DNA from: Natrialba swarupiae
Lineage (GTDB): Archaea; Halobacteriota; Halobacteria; Halobacteriales; Natrialbaceae
NCBI RefSeq assembly: GCF_008245225.1
Contig: NZ_VTAW01000009.1
Coordinates: forward strand, 62,001-126,000
Reading direction: 5' to 3'
Length of the DNA stretch: 64,000 nucleotides
This document shows, in pieces, positions 54,384 through 63,341 of this stretch. The notes beneath the pieces were generated by a model, which saw nothing but the letters and a program-made list of their open reading frames with translations, was not told where the DNA came from and made no database searches. Position numbers and translations under genes: made by a program. Position 1 is the stretch's first letter. The number at the start of each line of letters is the position of its first letter.

Positions 54384-54413
54384 GTTGTTAACCAAGCCAA
54401 TTGCTTTAACAAC
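54384..54413. promoter_or_regulatory. operator-like inverted repeat before the flavoprotein gene
   Basis: GTTGTTAA, 14-bp spacer, TTAACAAC, with perfect 8-bp arms. It sits between the divergent flavoprotein (start 54371) and the small membrane protein (start 54532). Arms contain TTAA, so the element may include a TATA box. It resembles the biotin operator only in geometry. Confidence 0.5.
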
Positions 54414-54531
54414 TGCGGATCTCTGCTCGTGCCGTTCACTCGTATCGGGCCAAGAGTGTCGCCGTCGAAAGCGAACCACCGCAGGAAATCCGAACGATTA
54501 CTGGCAGGGACGCGAAAGCAGGGGACACGCT

Positions 54532-54945
54532 ATGAGCACCAAGCAATCCGTTCGCCGTCGCTTTCTCGGCGGCGGGTTCGTCTCGCTGGCGATCGCTGGC
54601 GGACTCTTCGTTGCCTTCGGCGCGCCCACCCAACTTGAGGACCTGCTGTTGCTCTCGTGGCTCGCTATTGGCGGCCTCGCGCTGGTCGTCGCCGCCGCCG
54701 TCGAGCGACTCCCACTTGGCGTCGTGAGCGTCAGCTGGCCCCGCATCGGCGCGGTCGGGCTGGCGGTCCTCGCACTCGGCTCGAGTACGGTTGGGTTCGT
54801 CCAGTTACTCGAGGTGTCCGGATGGGTCGGACTGCTCAACGCCGTCTTCGCACTGGGGGTTGCACTGATTCTCGCCTTCGGTGCCCTCGAGTGCTGGTTC
54901 GGCGGCCTGCAGATCGACGAGGATGCGTTCGTAGTCGAGGCGTAG
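54532..54945 (+). CDS. small membrane protein, function unknown
   Basis: 137 residues with four hydrophobic segments (GGGFVSLAIAGGLFVAFGA, LLLLSWLAIGGLALVVAAAVE, IGAVGLAVLALGSSTVGFV, LLNAVFALGVALILAFGAL) after a basic N-terminus. The start at MSTKQSV is chosen; an in-frame ATG/GTG upstream to 54349 would add a non-hydrophobic leader with atypical composition. It converges with the histidine kinase gene, 12 bp between stops. No family is recognised. Confidence 0.68.
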   Translation: MSTKQSVRRRFLGGGFVSLAIAGGLFVAFGAPTQLEDLLLLSWLAIGGLALVVAAAVERLPLGVVSVSWPRIGAVGLAVLALGSSTVGFVQLLEVSGWVGLLNAVFALGVALILAFGALECWFGGLQIDEDAFVVEA

Positions 54946-54957
54946 GCGAGGCGAAGT

Positions 54958-56496
54958 TTACACCGTGCTCTCCGCCGCCGTCGTTTCGTAGACGTTCTCC
55001 TCTCGCTCGTAGGGTAACAAGAGCGTCACGCTCGTACCGCCGTCCTGTCGGTCGGTAAACTCGAGGTCACCCCCGACGTTGCTGACGATCCAGCTGACGA
55101 ACCAGAGTCCGAGCCCCGATCCGTGGGCCAATTGCGTCTCCTCACCCTGAAGAACTGCCCGTCGCTCCGAGACGGGAATGCCGTCACCGTCGTCCGCGAC
55201 GGTGAACTCGAGACGCGACGTCACCGGGTACTCGACGACTTCGGCGGTGACTTCCACAGTCAGCGGTTCGGCTCCGTCGTTGGATCCACCGGTCGACGGT
55301 ATCGCCTGATCCGGACGATCGAGTTGCGTTCGGCCGCGGTGGTGTTCGACGGCGTTGTCGACGAGTTCGTCGAGCGCGTCGACGACCGTCTTCTCGGTCG
55401 TTGGCATCCGGGAGTCGGCGGTCGGCGTCTCCGTGCGTGTCACGATCCGAACACCAGGGTACGCAGCTTTCGCTCGATCGACGACGGCTCTGACGGCGTC
55501 GGTGGCGTCTATCGTCTCGCCGCGGTCGCGTCGCTCGAGTTTTCGTTCGATGCCACGTGCCTTGTCGGCGGTCTCGAGCAGATCGTCGATCTCCTCGCGG
55601 ATAGGGTCGACGTGACGGCGCTCGAGCGTCTCGTCGTACTCGCCGACGAGGTTAGCGTGCCCGCGGATGACGGTGAAGGCGTTTCGGAGGTTGTGCCGGA
55701 GAACTCGGTTCAGGACCTGGATTCGCTGTTCGCGATCGACCTGGTCGGTCACGTCGCGGGCGACGACGACGTAGCCTTCCCCGTCGTCTCTCGTCGTCAT
55801 CCTGACGCTTTGCCGGAACGTGGTCCCGTCGATTCGCGTTCCTGTCAGATCCCCTCGCCAGTAGCCACGATCGTCGAGAGCCGGCATCGCCTCCTGTTCG
55901 ATCGTGACGAGCGATTCGTTCGTGTACCCCTCGTCCCACATTCGACCCTCGAGTCTCGCAGGATCGCCGACGCCGTACAGCGACGCGTACGCTCCGTTGA
56001 CCGAGGCGAGACGGCCATCGACGACGACGGCGATGGCGTCCATCGCAGTATCGATCGCGTGAGTGAGCCGGTTAGTTTCGCGGCGCTGACTCGCTCGATC
56101 TTCGTGGAGATGTCCGAGGGCGGTTCCGAGGGCGACACCGACGCTCGTCGTCGTCAACAGCGCGATGCCGAGTTCCCTGGATAGGGACCCATCACCGGGA
56201 ACCGCGAGGACGATACTCCAGACGGATCCGACGGCGACCAACACGCCGCCGCCGACGGCACAGCCAGCGACGACGGGGGCCCGCCGTCGGTCGCGCTCGA
56301 GAACCGGCTTTCGGATGTCGTACCAGACGAGCGCACACCCGACCGCGATAGGAGTGGACAACTCGAGTACCACCGCGGGAAACCGACTGCCGACGGCGGC
56401 CACGACGAGACTGGCGACGGAAATCAGCGCGAGCCCGACGAGCGAAAGCGAGCGCTCGCGGACGCAGGTGAACGCGAACCGAGGGCGTGGCGACAT
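54958..56496 (-). CDS. sensor histidine kinase with four TM helices and PAS domain
   Basis: 512 residues. Four N-terminal membrane segments (about 18-130), a PAS domain (140-255) with IAVVVDGRLASVNGAYASLYGV, then HisKA with His268 in LNRVLRHNLRNAFTVIRGHAN. The HATPase carries N-box DELVDNAVEH, G1 ADDGDGI and G2 GSGLGLWFV. It is a haloarchaeal bat-like orphan kinase. An unusual Gly/Ser/Asp insert sits between the N box and the next strand (RTQLDRPDQAIPSTGGSNDG). Confidence 0.92.
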   Translation of the reverse strand: MSPRPRFAFTCVRERSLSLVGLALISVASLVVAAVGSRFPAVVLELSTPIAVGCALVWYDIRKPVLERDRRRAPVVAGCAVGGGVLVAVGSVWSIVLAVPGDGSLSRELGIALLTTTSVGVALGTALGHLHEDRASQRRETNRLTHAIDTAMDAIAVVVDGRLASVNGAYASLYGVGDPARLEGRMWDEGYTNESLVTIEQEAMPALDDRGYWRGDLTGTRIDGTTFRQSVRMTTRDDGEGYVVVARDVTDQVDREQRIQVLNRVLRHNLRNAFTVIRGHANLVGEYDETLERRHVDPIREEIDDLLETADKARGIERKLERRDRGETIDATDAVRAVVDRAKAAYPGVRIVTRTETPTADSRMPTTEKTVVDALDELVDNAVEHHRGRTQLDRPDQAIPSTGGSNDGAEPLTVEVTAEVVEYPVTSRLEFTVADDGDGIPVSERRAVLQGEETQLAHGSGLGLWFVSWIVSNVGGDLEFTDRQDGGTSVTLLLPYEREENVYETTAAESTV

Positions 56497-56718
56497 CGTT
56501 GTGACGGATCATCATGTGAATACTCGACACATAAGTCAATTGGCTGTTGTGTGACACGTGACGGAAATTCGTCAATATCACGAGCACCGACACATATTCG
56601 CGAATTCGTGGGACAGTCGAGCGGACCCGATCGACCAGATGTCCCAGACCACAGATCCGACACAGACACAGAGCCGGAGCACGAGGCCTCTATGAGGATC
56701 GCAACCGTACGTGGCGGT

Positions 56719-57729
56719 ATGGTCATCGCATACGTCGCCTTGCGTGATCGACTCCTGGTCTGTCGACGCGACGCCGCCCCCAATTGCTGGGATCTGACCG
56801 CCCGACTCGAGGGCCACAGCCTCGAGTGCGTCGCCGCCTCGTCTGGGGCACCAGAGCGAGTGTTCGTCGGTACCTTCGAGGATGGACTCTACCGCTCGAC
56901 CGACGGCGGTGACTCGTGGTCGCACCTCGAGATCCCGGCCGGAAGCGACGCGATCACGTCGATCGCAATCGATCCGAACGATGCGGAGACGGTCTACGCC
57001 GGCACCGAGCCGAGTCGCGTCTACCGCTCGACCGACGGCGGCGACTCGTGGTCGCACCTCGAGGGGATCGCCGACCTCCCCTCCGAAGACGAGTGGTTCT
57101 TCCCCCCGCGACCGCACACCCATCACGTCCGGTGGCTCGCGGTGGATCCGTTCGACCCGGATCGTCTCTACGTCGGCATCGAAGCGGGCACATTCGTTCT
57201 CAGTACCGACGGCGGCGACACCTGGCACGAGCGCCCGGAGGGGTCGCGACGCGACAACCACAGTCTGACGGCTCACCCCGACCGCGAGGGACTGGTCTAC
57301 AGCGCCGCCGGCGACGGCTTCGCCGTCTCGACGGACGGCGGAGAGCACTGGGAACACCCACAGGAGGGACTCGAGCACCGGTACTGCTGGAGCGTCGTCA
57401 CCGATCCCGGCGATCCCGACGGGGTGATGGTCTCGAGTGCGAGCGGGGCGTCCTCGGCTCACACCGCGGAGTCCGCAGAGTCGTACGTCTACCGCCGTCG
57501 GGGCGACCAGCCGTGGGACCGGCTCGACGACCGCGGACTCCCGACCGGCGAGGGCGTCGTCCGCGCCGTCTTCGATACGACCGACGAGGACGGCGTCGTC
57601 TACGCCGTGACCAACCTCGGGCTGTTCGTTACCGACGATTTCGGCGACCGCTGGGAGCGCGTCGAAATCGAGTGGGAGGAAGAACTCGAGGCGCAGACGC
57701 CGCGTGGACTGGTCGCACTGTCGGCGTGA
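56719..57729 (+). CDS. BNR/WD40-like beta-propeller protein
   Basis: 336 residues from MVIAYVALRDRLLVCRR; an ATG nine codons earlier (56692) is possible. About six blades each carry an S-T-D-G-G-D-x-W Asp-box motif (for example YRSTDGGDSWSHLE twice), like glycosyl-hydrolase BNR repeats and Ycf48-type propellers. No signal peptide, so it is cytoplasmic. The haloarchaeal family is widespread and its role unknown. Confidence 0.8.
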   Translation: MVIAYVALRDRLLVCRRDAAPNCWDLTARLEGHSLECVAASSGAPERVFVGTFEDGLYRSTDGGDSWSHLEIPAGSDAITSIAIDPNDAETVYAGTEPSRVYRSTDGGDSWSHLEGIADLPSEDEWFFPPRPHTHHVRWLAVDPFDPDRLYVGIEAGTFVLSTDGGDTWHERPEGSRRDNHSLTAHPDREGLVYSAAGDGFAVSTDGGEHWEHPQEGLEHRYCWSVVTDPGDPDGVMVSSASGASSAHTAESAESYVYRRRGDQPWDRLDDRGLPTGEGVVRAVFDTTDEDGVVYAVTNLGLFVTDDFGDRWERVEIEWEEELEAQTPRGLVALSA

Positions 57730-57815
57730 CGCCGAAGTGTTCGAGCCCCGATATCGGCGTGATCGTGGTGTTGGGGCGCTCGAGGACGGCCTGACCGGGG
57801 CTGGTCACCCGCCGC

Positions 57816-58712
57816 TCACCCGTCCTCACGGGCCTGCTCGAGGAACGCGACGATGACGGCAGCGTGGACCGGGGCGACGATGGCGCTGCTCGCCGCCGCC
57901 CCAACGTGAGGGACAGCGGCGAGCAGCCACGCGCCCAGTCCGAACAGGAGGATCAGGCCGAAGATAGACCAGCCGCGTCCCGCCGTTAGTTCGAAGCTCT
58001 CCTCGAGGGCCGCGGGGAGCGAACGGCCGTCGACGACGAGTCCCGGCACGGCGAACAGCCGCACGAACAGGTAGAGGTAGATCGCGAGCCAGACGAGACC
58101 GAACAGCCCCATTCCCTGGAGCAGGTCGATCGAGCCGAGCGCTCGGTTGACCAGGTCGACACCCAACGCGAACCCGAGAAGCGAGACGAATCCCCGCAAT
58201 CGAGCCTGGCCGTCCATCGAACGAGTGATCGTGAGAACGCCCGCGGCGACGACGACGAGCACGGCGACGGCGGACAGCCCGACGCCCCAGACGAGATACG
58301 GGATCTCGAGTCCGACGAGCGACTCGAGTCGAACCCCCGTCTGTGTCGCCCCCGCCGGGTAGCCGACGAACTCGATCTGGACGTCGATCCCGTCCGCGAC
58401 GAGCGGTTCGCGCACGATCGCGGGAATCGGGTCCTGCAGCCGAAGCGCGTCGACGAGCGAGAGGACGACTCCGGCGACCAGGAACGGAACGACCAGCCAC
58501 GGATCGGTCCGGAGTATCTCGAGTCCCCTCGAGAGCACACCGGGCGATCGAGCGCGCCCCGGACCCGCCCCGCCACTGGCGGACGAGCCGTCACCGTCGG
58601 GGGGACGGCCCGGATCGCGGACCGTCGGCGTTTCGTCGTCGTCGAACCGGTCCTCACGATCGAATCGGTCGTCGTCGGACCGGTCGTCGCGATTGGATGG
58701 CTCGTTCGCCAT
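57816..58712 (-). CDS. polytopic membrane protein downstream of a PQQ propeller
   Basis: 298 residues. The acidic N-terminal 60 residues are disordered. Five or six membrane segments follow (LVVPFLVAGVVLSLVDAL, IPYLVWGVGLSAVAVLVVVAAGVLTIT, GLVWLAIYLYLFVRLFAVPGLVV, SIFGLILLFGLGAWLLAAV, SSAIVAPVHAAVIVAFLEQ). It resembles small DUF-type membrane proteins of haloarchaea. Its start lies 1 bp after the propeller stop, so it is the second gene of a two-gene operon. Confidence 0.75.
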   Translation of the reverse strand: MANEPSNRDDRSDDDRFDREDRFDDDETPTVRDPGRPPDGDGSSASGGAGPGRARSPGVLSRGLEILRTDPWLVVPFLVAGVVLSLVDALRLQDPIPAIVREPLVADGIDVQIEFVGYPAGATQTGVRLESLVGLEIPYLVWGVGLSAVAVLVVVAAGVLTITRSMDGQARLRGFVSLLGFALGVDLVNRALGSIDLLQGMGLFGLVWLAIYLYLFVRLFAVPGLVVDGRSLPAALEESFELTAGRGWSIFGLILLFGLGAWLLAAVPHVGAAASSAIVAPVHAAVIVAFLEQAREDG

Positions 58713-58713
58713 C

Positions 58714-59958
58714 TTACGATCCCTCCTCGAGCGCGAGGACGCCATCGTCGGTGGTGACGTAGACCGTGCCGTCGCCGACGACCGGCTGGGAGACGACGGT
58801 CGGGTCGTCGTAGCTCCACAGTCGTTCACCCGTTTCGGCGTCGACGGCGAGCAGTTCGCCGGTCCAGTAGTAAGAGACGTAGACGACGCCGTCGGCGACG
58901 GCGGGACTCGCTGCGTGACCGTACTCCGCCGTCCACTCGGCGTCGCCCGTCTCGAGGTCGATCGCGTGTAGCTCCTCGTCGCCGTCGGAGACGAACGCCG
59001 TCCCGTCGGCGACGGCGGCGCTTCCCCGATCGGCGTTCCCGCCGTGGTCGTAGGTCCACACCACCTCGCCGTCGTCGGCATCGAGGAACACGACGGCGTT
59101 GCTGGCTGGAACGACCACACCATCGTTCGTCGCGGTCGGCGGTAAGCTCCCGACCGTCTCGAGGTCGACGCGCCAGCGCTCCTCGCCGGTGTCGGCGTCG
59201 ACGCTCGCCACCACCGAACGCGCGTTCGAGGCGAAGAGTTTGCCGTCCCGTACGGCCGGCCGGTTCGCCGGACTGGCGTATCGACCGCCCACCGCGTACT
59301 GCCACTCGAGGCGGCCGCTGTTGCCGTCGAACGCGGCGATTCGATCCGTTTCGGGGAGGGGCGCGTACACCGTTCCGTCGACGGCGACGGGTGAGGGTTC
59401 TCTCGGCTCGGCGCTGAGATAGCCACTCGGGGGCTCTCCCGGCGCGTGCCAGCGCTCGAGGCCGACAGTCCGGCCCGGCAGTTCGTAGCCGCCGGTCGCG
59501 TCGAGCCCGTAGAGCCCGGCGCGTCCCGAGAGAGCCAGCGCGTCGGATCGGTACGCACTCGTCTCGACCAGCGCCGGCGACGAGAAGAACGGTCCGTCCC
59601 GGACGAATCTGGTGGAGCCGGTCTCGCGTTCGAGGGCGGCCAGCGATCGCCGGCCGACGACGTACAGCGTGTCGCCGACGACGATCGGCGGCGCTGATCC
59701 GCGGATCGACGCGTCCGGGTCCCGCGTCCACGCCTCGCGGACCTCCGCTTGCGGGCCGGAGGCGTCGGGATCGAAGCCGGATCCCGCCGCGTCAGACCGC
59801 GCCATCGGCCACTGGCTCTCGAACCCTGTCCCGTCTGGAGTGAGCGACGGCGCGGTCGACGTCCGGCCACCGCCATCCGCAGCGAGGGCGCTCGTTGCGC
59901 CGAGCATCCCGGCGACAGAGACACTACTCGCCGCGAGCAGTCGTCGTCTGGAGGGCAT
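58714..59958 (-). CDS. exported PQQ-type beta-propeller protein
   Basis: 414 residues. A Tat signal (MPSRRRLLAASSVSVAG) leads the protein out of the cell. Eight repeats of the W-x-Y-D-x-G...SAAVADGTAFVSD...LHAIDLETGDAEW type form a propeller as in PQQ-like and BamB-like proteins. It is the first gene of an operon with a membrane protein. Compared with the one at 36123 it lacks the dockerin-like tail. Confidence 0.85.
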   Translation of the reverse strand: MPSRRRLLAASSVSVAGMLGATSALAADGGGRTSTAPSLTPDGTGFESQWPMARSDAAGSGFDPDASGPQAEVREAWTRDPDASIRGSAPPIVVGDTLYVVGRRSLAALERETGSTRFVRDGPFFSSPALVETSAYRSDALALSGRAGLYGLDATGGYELPGRTVGLERWHAPGEPPSGYLSAEPREPSPVAVDGTVYAPLPETDRIAAFDGNSGRLEWQYAVGGRYASPANRPAVRDGKLFASNARSVVASVDADTGEERWRVDLETVGSLPPTATNDGVVVPASNAVVFLDADDGEVVWTYDHGGNADRGSAAVADGTAFVSDGDEELHAIDLETGDAEWTAEYGHAASPAVADGVVYVSYYWTGELLAVDAETGERLWSYDDPTVVSQPVVGDGTVYVTTDDGVLALEEGS

Positions 59959-60135
59959 CGGATTCGACCTCGGATGGACGACGTGAAAGTTTTTCCATAC
60001 GTTCGGGCGTCCGGCTCGAGGCGGCTGTCAACTCACACCGATCCGTGCCATCACTCGGCTCCGAGACGGGCCGACCCGCCGGTTCGAAATCCTTTTAGGC
60101 GCTACACGGGGATAGTAGTGTAACTGAGTGATATC

Positions 60136-60453
60136 ATGGACGTCGACATCGTCTCCGAAACGGAGAATCCCATGTTGCACAGGACGGACGTGACGTTCGA
60201 ACTAAACCACGACGAAGCCACCCCCGAGCGCCTCCAGGTCCGAGACAGCCTCGCAGCGAAGCTCAACAAGGACGCCGACGAGGTCGTCATCCGGAAACTC
60301 GACACGAAGTTCGGGATGCGAAAGACCGTCGGCAAGGCCAAAGTCTACGAGACGGCCGACTTCGCCCGCGACGTCGAGCGCGACCACATGCTCGAGCGAA
60401 ACAAGATCGTCGCCGACGACGGCGAGGGCGACGCCGAAGCGGAGGAGGCGTAA
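60136..60453 (+). CDS. rps24e: ribosomal protein S24e
   Basis: 105 residues (MDVDIVSETENPMLHRTDVTFELNHDEATPERLQVRDSL). S24e is an archaeal/eukaryotic small-subunit protein; FGMRKTVGKAKVYE is conserved. The acidic C-terminal tail (GEGDAEAEEA) is a haloarchaeal feature. It begins the operon with S27ae (ATG directly after TAA). Confidence 0.96.
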   Translation: MDVDIVSETENPMLHRTDVTFELNHDEATPERLQVRDSLAAKLNKDADEVVIRKLDTKFGMRKTVGKAKVYETADFARDVERDHMLERNKIVADDGEGDAEAEEA

Positions 60454-60588
60454 ATGGCGCGACACGAACTCTACGGCGACGACGGGACCGTCGAGGGCGA
60501 GCAGTGTCCCCGCTGTGGCGACACCTTCCTCGCCGACCACGGCGACCGCAAACACTGCGGGAAGTGTGGCTACACCGAGTGGGAGTAA
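60454..60588 (+). CDS. rps27ae: ribosomal protein S27ae
   Basis: 44 residues, [44 protein letters not shown] by function in pieces. The zinc-ribbon cysteines are CPRCG and CGKCG. It starts one base after the S24e stop (TAAATG) and has a GGAGG-like RBS inside the S24e gene end. It is an archaeal small-subunit ribosomal protein. Confidence 0.95.
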   Translation: MARHELYGDDGTVEGEQCPRCGDTFLADHGDRKHCGKCGYTEWE

Positions 60589-60612
60589 CGAGCCGGTGAT
60601 CCGACTCGAGCC

Positions 60613-62304
60613 GTGAGCGACACCAGCCGAGTACTCGGGATCGAAGGCACCGCCTGGGCGGCCAGCGCGGCCGTCTACGATTCCGACTCCGACGACGTTT
60701 TCATCGAAACCGACGCCTACCAGCCCGACAGCGGCGGCATTCACCCCCGCGAGGCCGCCGAACACATGCACGACGCGATCCCCCGCGTCGTCGGGCGAGC
60801 GCTCGAGCACGCCCGCAAGAGCGACGATGGCCCGGCCGACGACCCCCCGGTCGACGCCGTCGCCTTCTCCCGGGGCCCCGGCCTCGGTCCGTGTTTGCGC
60901 ATCGTCGGCACCGCGGCGCGGGCACTCGCCCAGACGCTCGACGTTCCCCTGGTGGGCGTCAACCACATGGTCGCTCACCTCGAGATCGGCCGTCACACCG
61001 CCGACTTCGACGATCCGGTCTGTCTGAACGCCAGCGGAGCGAACGCACACCTCCTCGCCTACCGTAACGGCCGCTACCGCGTCCTCGGCGAGACGATGGA
61101 CACCGGCGTCGGCAACGCGATCGACAAGTTCACCCGCCACGTCGGCTGGAGTCACCCCGGCGGACCGAAAGTCGAGGCGGCGGCCGAAGACGGCGAGTAC
61201 GTCGATCTACCGTACGTCGTCAAGGGGATGGACTTCTCCTTTTCGGGGATCATGTCGGCCGCAAAGCAGGCCTACGACGGCGGCTCAGAGAACGACGTGA
61301 GCGCAGGCCCGTCGGACTCGCCCGGCGGGGGCGTTCCGGTCGAAGACGTCTGTTACTCCCTCCAGGAGAACGTCTTCGGGATGCTCACGGAGGTTTCAGA
61401 GCGGGCGCTCTCGCTGACCGGGAGCGACGAACTCGTCCTCGGCGGCGGCGTCGGACAGAACGCCCGCCTGCGCGAGATGCTCGCCGAGATGTGCGACCAG
61501 CGCGGAGCCGCGTTTCACGCGCCCGAACCCCGATTTCTCCGGGACAACGCCGGTATGATCGCCGTCCTCGGCGCGAAGATGGACGAAGTCGGCGACACAC
61601 TCGCACTCGAGGACTCGCGCGTCGATCCGAACTTCCGACCCGATCAGGTCCCGGTGACGTGGCGCGAACCGGCATCCGATTCCGCTAGCTCCGACGACGG
61701 ACAGCCAGCGTCCGAAACGCGCGTCCGGGGCGCGGAAGCCGTCGTCGACCTCGAGCCCGAAGCGGGCCAGGTGCGAAAGCGACGTCGAGCGAAGAGCTAC
61801 CGCCACCCCCAACTCGACGAGCGCCTCCGGCGCGAGCGCACCACGCTCGAGGCGCGCCTGACGAGTCTCGCTCGCCGGGAGGGAGTTCCAACGCCGGTCC
61901 TCGCCGACGTCGACCCGCTCGAGGCACGACTCGAGTTCGAGTACGTCGGCGACGCGGACCTGCGGGACACTCTGTCCGAAGAGCGCGTTCGAGACGTCGG
62001 CCGTCACCTCGCAACACTCCACCGGGCGGGTATCGTCCACGGTGATCCGACGACGAGAAACGTGCGTACGACCGACGAGCGGACGTACCTCATCGATTTC
62101 GGTCTGGGCTATCACACCGACCACGTCGAGGACTACGCGATGGACCTACACGTCTTCGATCAGAGTCTCGTCGGGACCGCAGACGACCCCGAGCCACTGC
62201 GTGACGCGGTCCGCGAGGGGTACCGCGAAGCCGGCGACGAGGGCGTACTCGAGCGCCTGCGAGACGTCGAGGAGAGAGGCCGGTACGTCGTCGACGAACC
62301 GTAA
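60613..62304 (+). CDS. kae1-bud32: bifunctional KEOPS protein Kae1-Bud32
   Basis: 563 residues; the GTG start at 60613 gives SDTSRVLGIEGTAWAASAAV. Residues 1-325 are Kae1, with metal ligands H118-M-V-A-H122 and SRGPGLGPCLR; it makes the tRNA t6A modification at position 37. After a linker, the Bud32 kinase domain (about 370-563) has HGDPTTRN (catalytic loop) and LIDFGLG. Fusion of the two subunits occurs in several archaea. It follows S27ae by 24 bp. Confidence 0.95.
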   Translation: MSDTSRVLGIEGTAWAASAAVYDSDSDDVFIETDAYQPDSGGIHPREAAEHMHDAIPRVVGRALEHARKSDDGPADDPPVDAVAFSRGPGLGPCLRIVGTAARALAQTLDVPLVGVNHMVAHLEIGRHTADFDDPVCLNASGANAHLLAYRNGRYRVLGETMDTGVGNAIDKFTRHVGWSHPGGPKVEAAAEDGEYVDLPYVVKGMDFSFSGIMSAAKQAYDGGSENDVSAGPSDSPGGGVPVEDVCYSLQENVFGMLTEVSERALSLTGSDELVLGGGVGQNARLREMLAEMCDQRGAAFHAPEPRFLRDNAGMIAVLGAKMDEVGDTLALEDSRVDPNFRPDQVPVTWREPASDSASSDDGQPASETRVRGAEAVVDLEPEAGQVRKRRRAKSYRHPQLDERLRRERTTLEARLTSLARREGVPTPVLADVDPLEARLEFEYVGDADLRDTLSEERVRDVGRHLATLHRAGIVHGDPTTRNVRTTDERTYLIDFGLGYHTDHVEDYAMDLHVFDQSLVGTADDPEPLRDAVREGYREAGDEGVLERLRDVEERGRYVVDEP

Positions 62305-62382
62305 TCGCCCCGCCGAAAACGACATTGGCGATCCAACCGGTTTCCGGCCGCTTTTAAGATGGGGCGGGCCGTTCGCTTTCCC

Positions 62383-62763
62383 ATGAAACGAATCATCGAA
62401 ACGGACGAGGCGCCGGCGGCCGTCGGCGCGTACAGTCAGGCGACGACCGACGACTCGCTCCTGTTCACCGCCGGACAGATCCCCCTCACGCCCGACGGGG
62501 ACCTCCTCGACGAGGAGTCCATCGAAACCCAGACCGAACAGGCACTCGACAACCTCCTGGCCGTCCTCGAGGAGGCGGGAGCGAGCGCGGGAGACGTCCT
62601 CAAAGTAACCGTCATGCTCGAGGACATCGACGACTTCGAGGCGATGAACGAGACCTACGCCGGCTACTTCGACGACGAGCCGCCGGCCCGAAGCGCGGTC
62701 GAGGTCGCCGCGCTCCCGAAAGGCGTCGACGTCGAGATCGAGGCGATCGCCTCGCTCGAGTGA
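62383..62763 (+). CDS. RidA family deaminase
   Basis: 126 residues from MKRIIETDEAPAAVGAYSQ. RidA signatures: VGAYSQATTDDSLLFTAGQIPLTPDG, TEQALDNLLAVLEEAGASAGDVLKVTVML, and PARSAVEVAALPKGVDVEIEAIASL with the active-site Arg in ARSAVEV. It hydrolyses reactive enamines. It is closer to the canonical RidA than the paralogue at 39697. Confidence 0.94.
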   Translation: MKRIIETDEAPAAVGAYSQATTDDSLLFTAGQIPLTPDGDLLDEESIETQTEQALDNLLAVLEEAGASAGDVLKVTVMLEDIDDFEAMNETYAGYFDDEPPARSAVEVAALPKGVDVEIEAIASLE

Positions 62764-62776
62764 TCGACGACCGCGC

Positions 62777-63049
62777 ATGTTCGAACTCCGGACCCCGTCG
62801 CGACGAGTGAGCTCGGCGCTGCTGTGGGGAGCCGTCGGCTTCATGGCGTTTCTGGTCCTCGTCCAGGGCTACGCCCTCCTCGTCTCGCCGCTCGTGACGA
62901 TCGTCCAGGGAGCCGCCGTGGCGATTCTGGTCGGTCTCGTGACAGCCGGCTGTGCGTACACCGTGGAGTATCGGATCGCGACCTGGTCGGCGCGACGTGC
63001 GAGGAGTGAAACCGAGTCACACGGCAGCGACGGTAAAAGTAAGAGTTAA
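62777..63049 (+). CDS. small two-TM membrane protein
   Basis: 90 residues with two hydrophobic segments (ALLWGAVGFMAFLVLVQGYALLV, IVQGAAVAILVGLVTAGCAYTV) and a basic/polar C-terminus. It starts 13 bp after ridA. No function known. Confidence 0.7.
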   Translation: MFELRTPSRRVSSALLWGAVGFMAFLVLVQGYALLVSPLVTIVQGAAVAILVGLVTAGCAYTVEYRIATWSARRARSETESHGSDGKSKS

Positions 63050-63076
63050 ACGACGGACGTGGCTAGGTTCACCCGA

Positions 63077-63157
63077 GCCAGGATGGCCGAACGGTAAGGC
63101 GCACGCCTGGAAAGCGTGTTCCCTTTGGGATTCTGGGTTCAAATCCCAGTCCTGGCG
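63077..63157 (+). tRNA. tRNA-Ser (anticodon GGA)
   Basis: 81 nt. Acceptor GCCAGGA/TCCTGGC, discriminator G. Anticodon stem CACGC/GCGTG, loop CTGGAAA, giving anticodon GGA (reads UCC/UCU). There is a long variable arm and T arm CTGGG/CCCAG. A 17-bp copy of its 3' end follows at 63226-63242. Confidence 0.95.
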
Positions 63158-63242
63158 TTTTCGCGATTTTGATACCGACGAGCGCTGCGTGGCGACGCGA
63201 GCGATTCGAGGTCCCGAAAACGCCACAAATCCCAGTCCTGGC
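63140..63242 (+). repeat. 17-bp direct repeat of the tRNA-Ser 3' end
   Basis: CAAATCCCAGTCCTGGC at 63140-63156 (inside the tRNA) recurs at 63226-63242. Between them is an inverted pair GCGTTTTCG (63155-63163) / CGAAAACGC (63215-63223). This resembles an att duplication, with a spacer too short for an element. Confidence 0.65.
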
Positions 63243-63341
63243 TGCCGTGACCGGCATCGTCAGCGCGAAAAAAGTCCGTGAGCGGCCGGTCCCTACCGAG
63301 TGGGGCTCGAGAAGGCTGTTGGAACGGTGTACGGAGACCCG

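Noticed and set aside
54384-54413. Second BirA-type biotin operator
   Set aside because: The left half resembles TTGTTAACC, but the right half diverges and the spacing of the conserved CC/GG pairs does not fit, so it was kept only as an unassigned palindrome.
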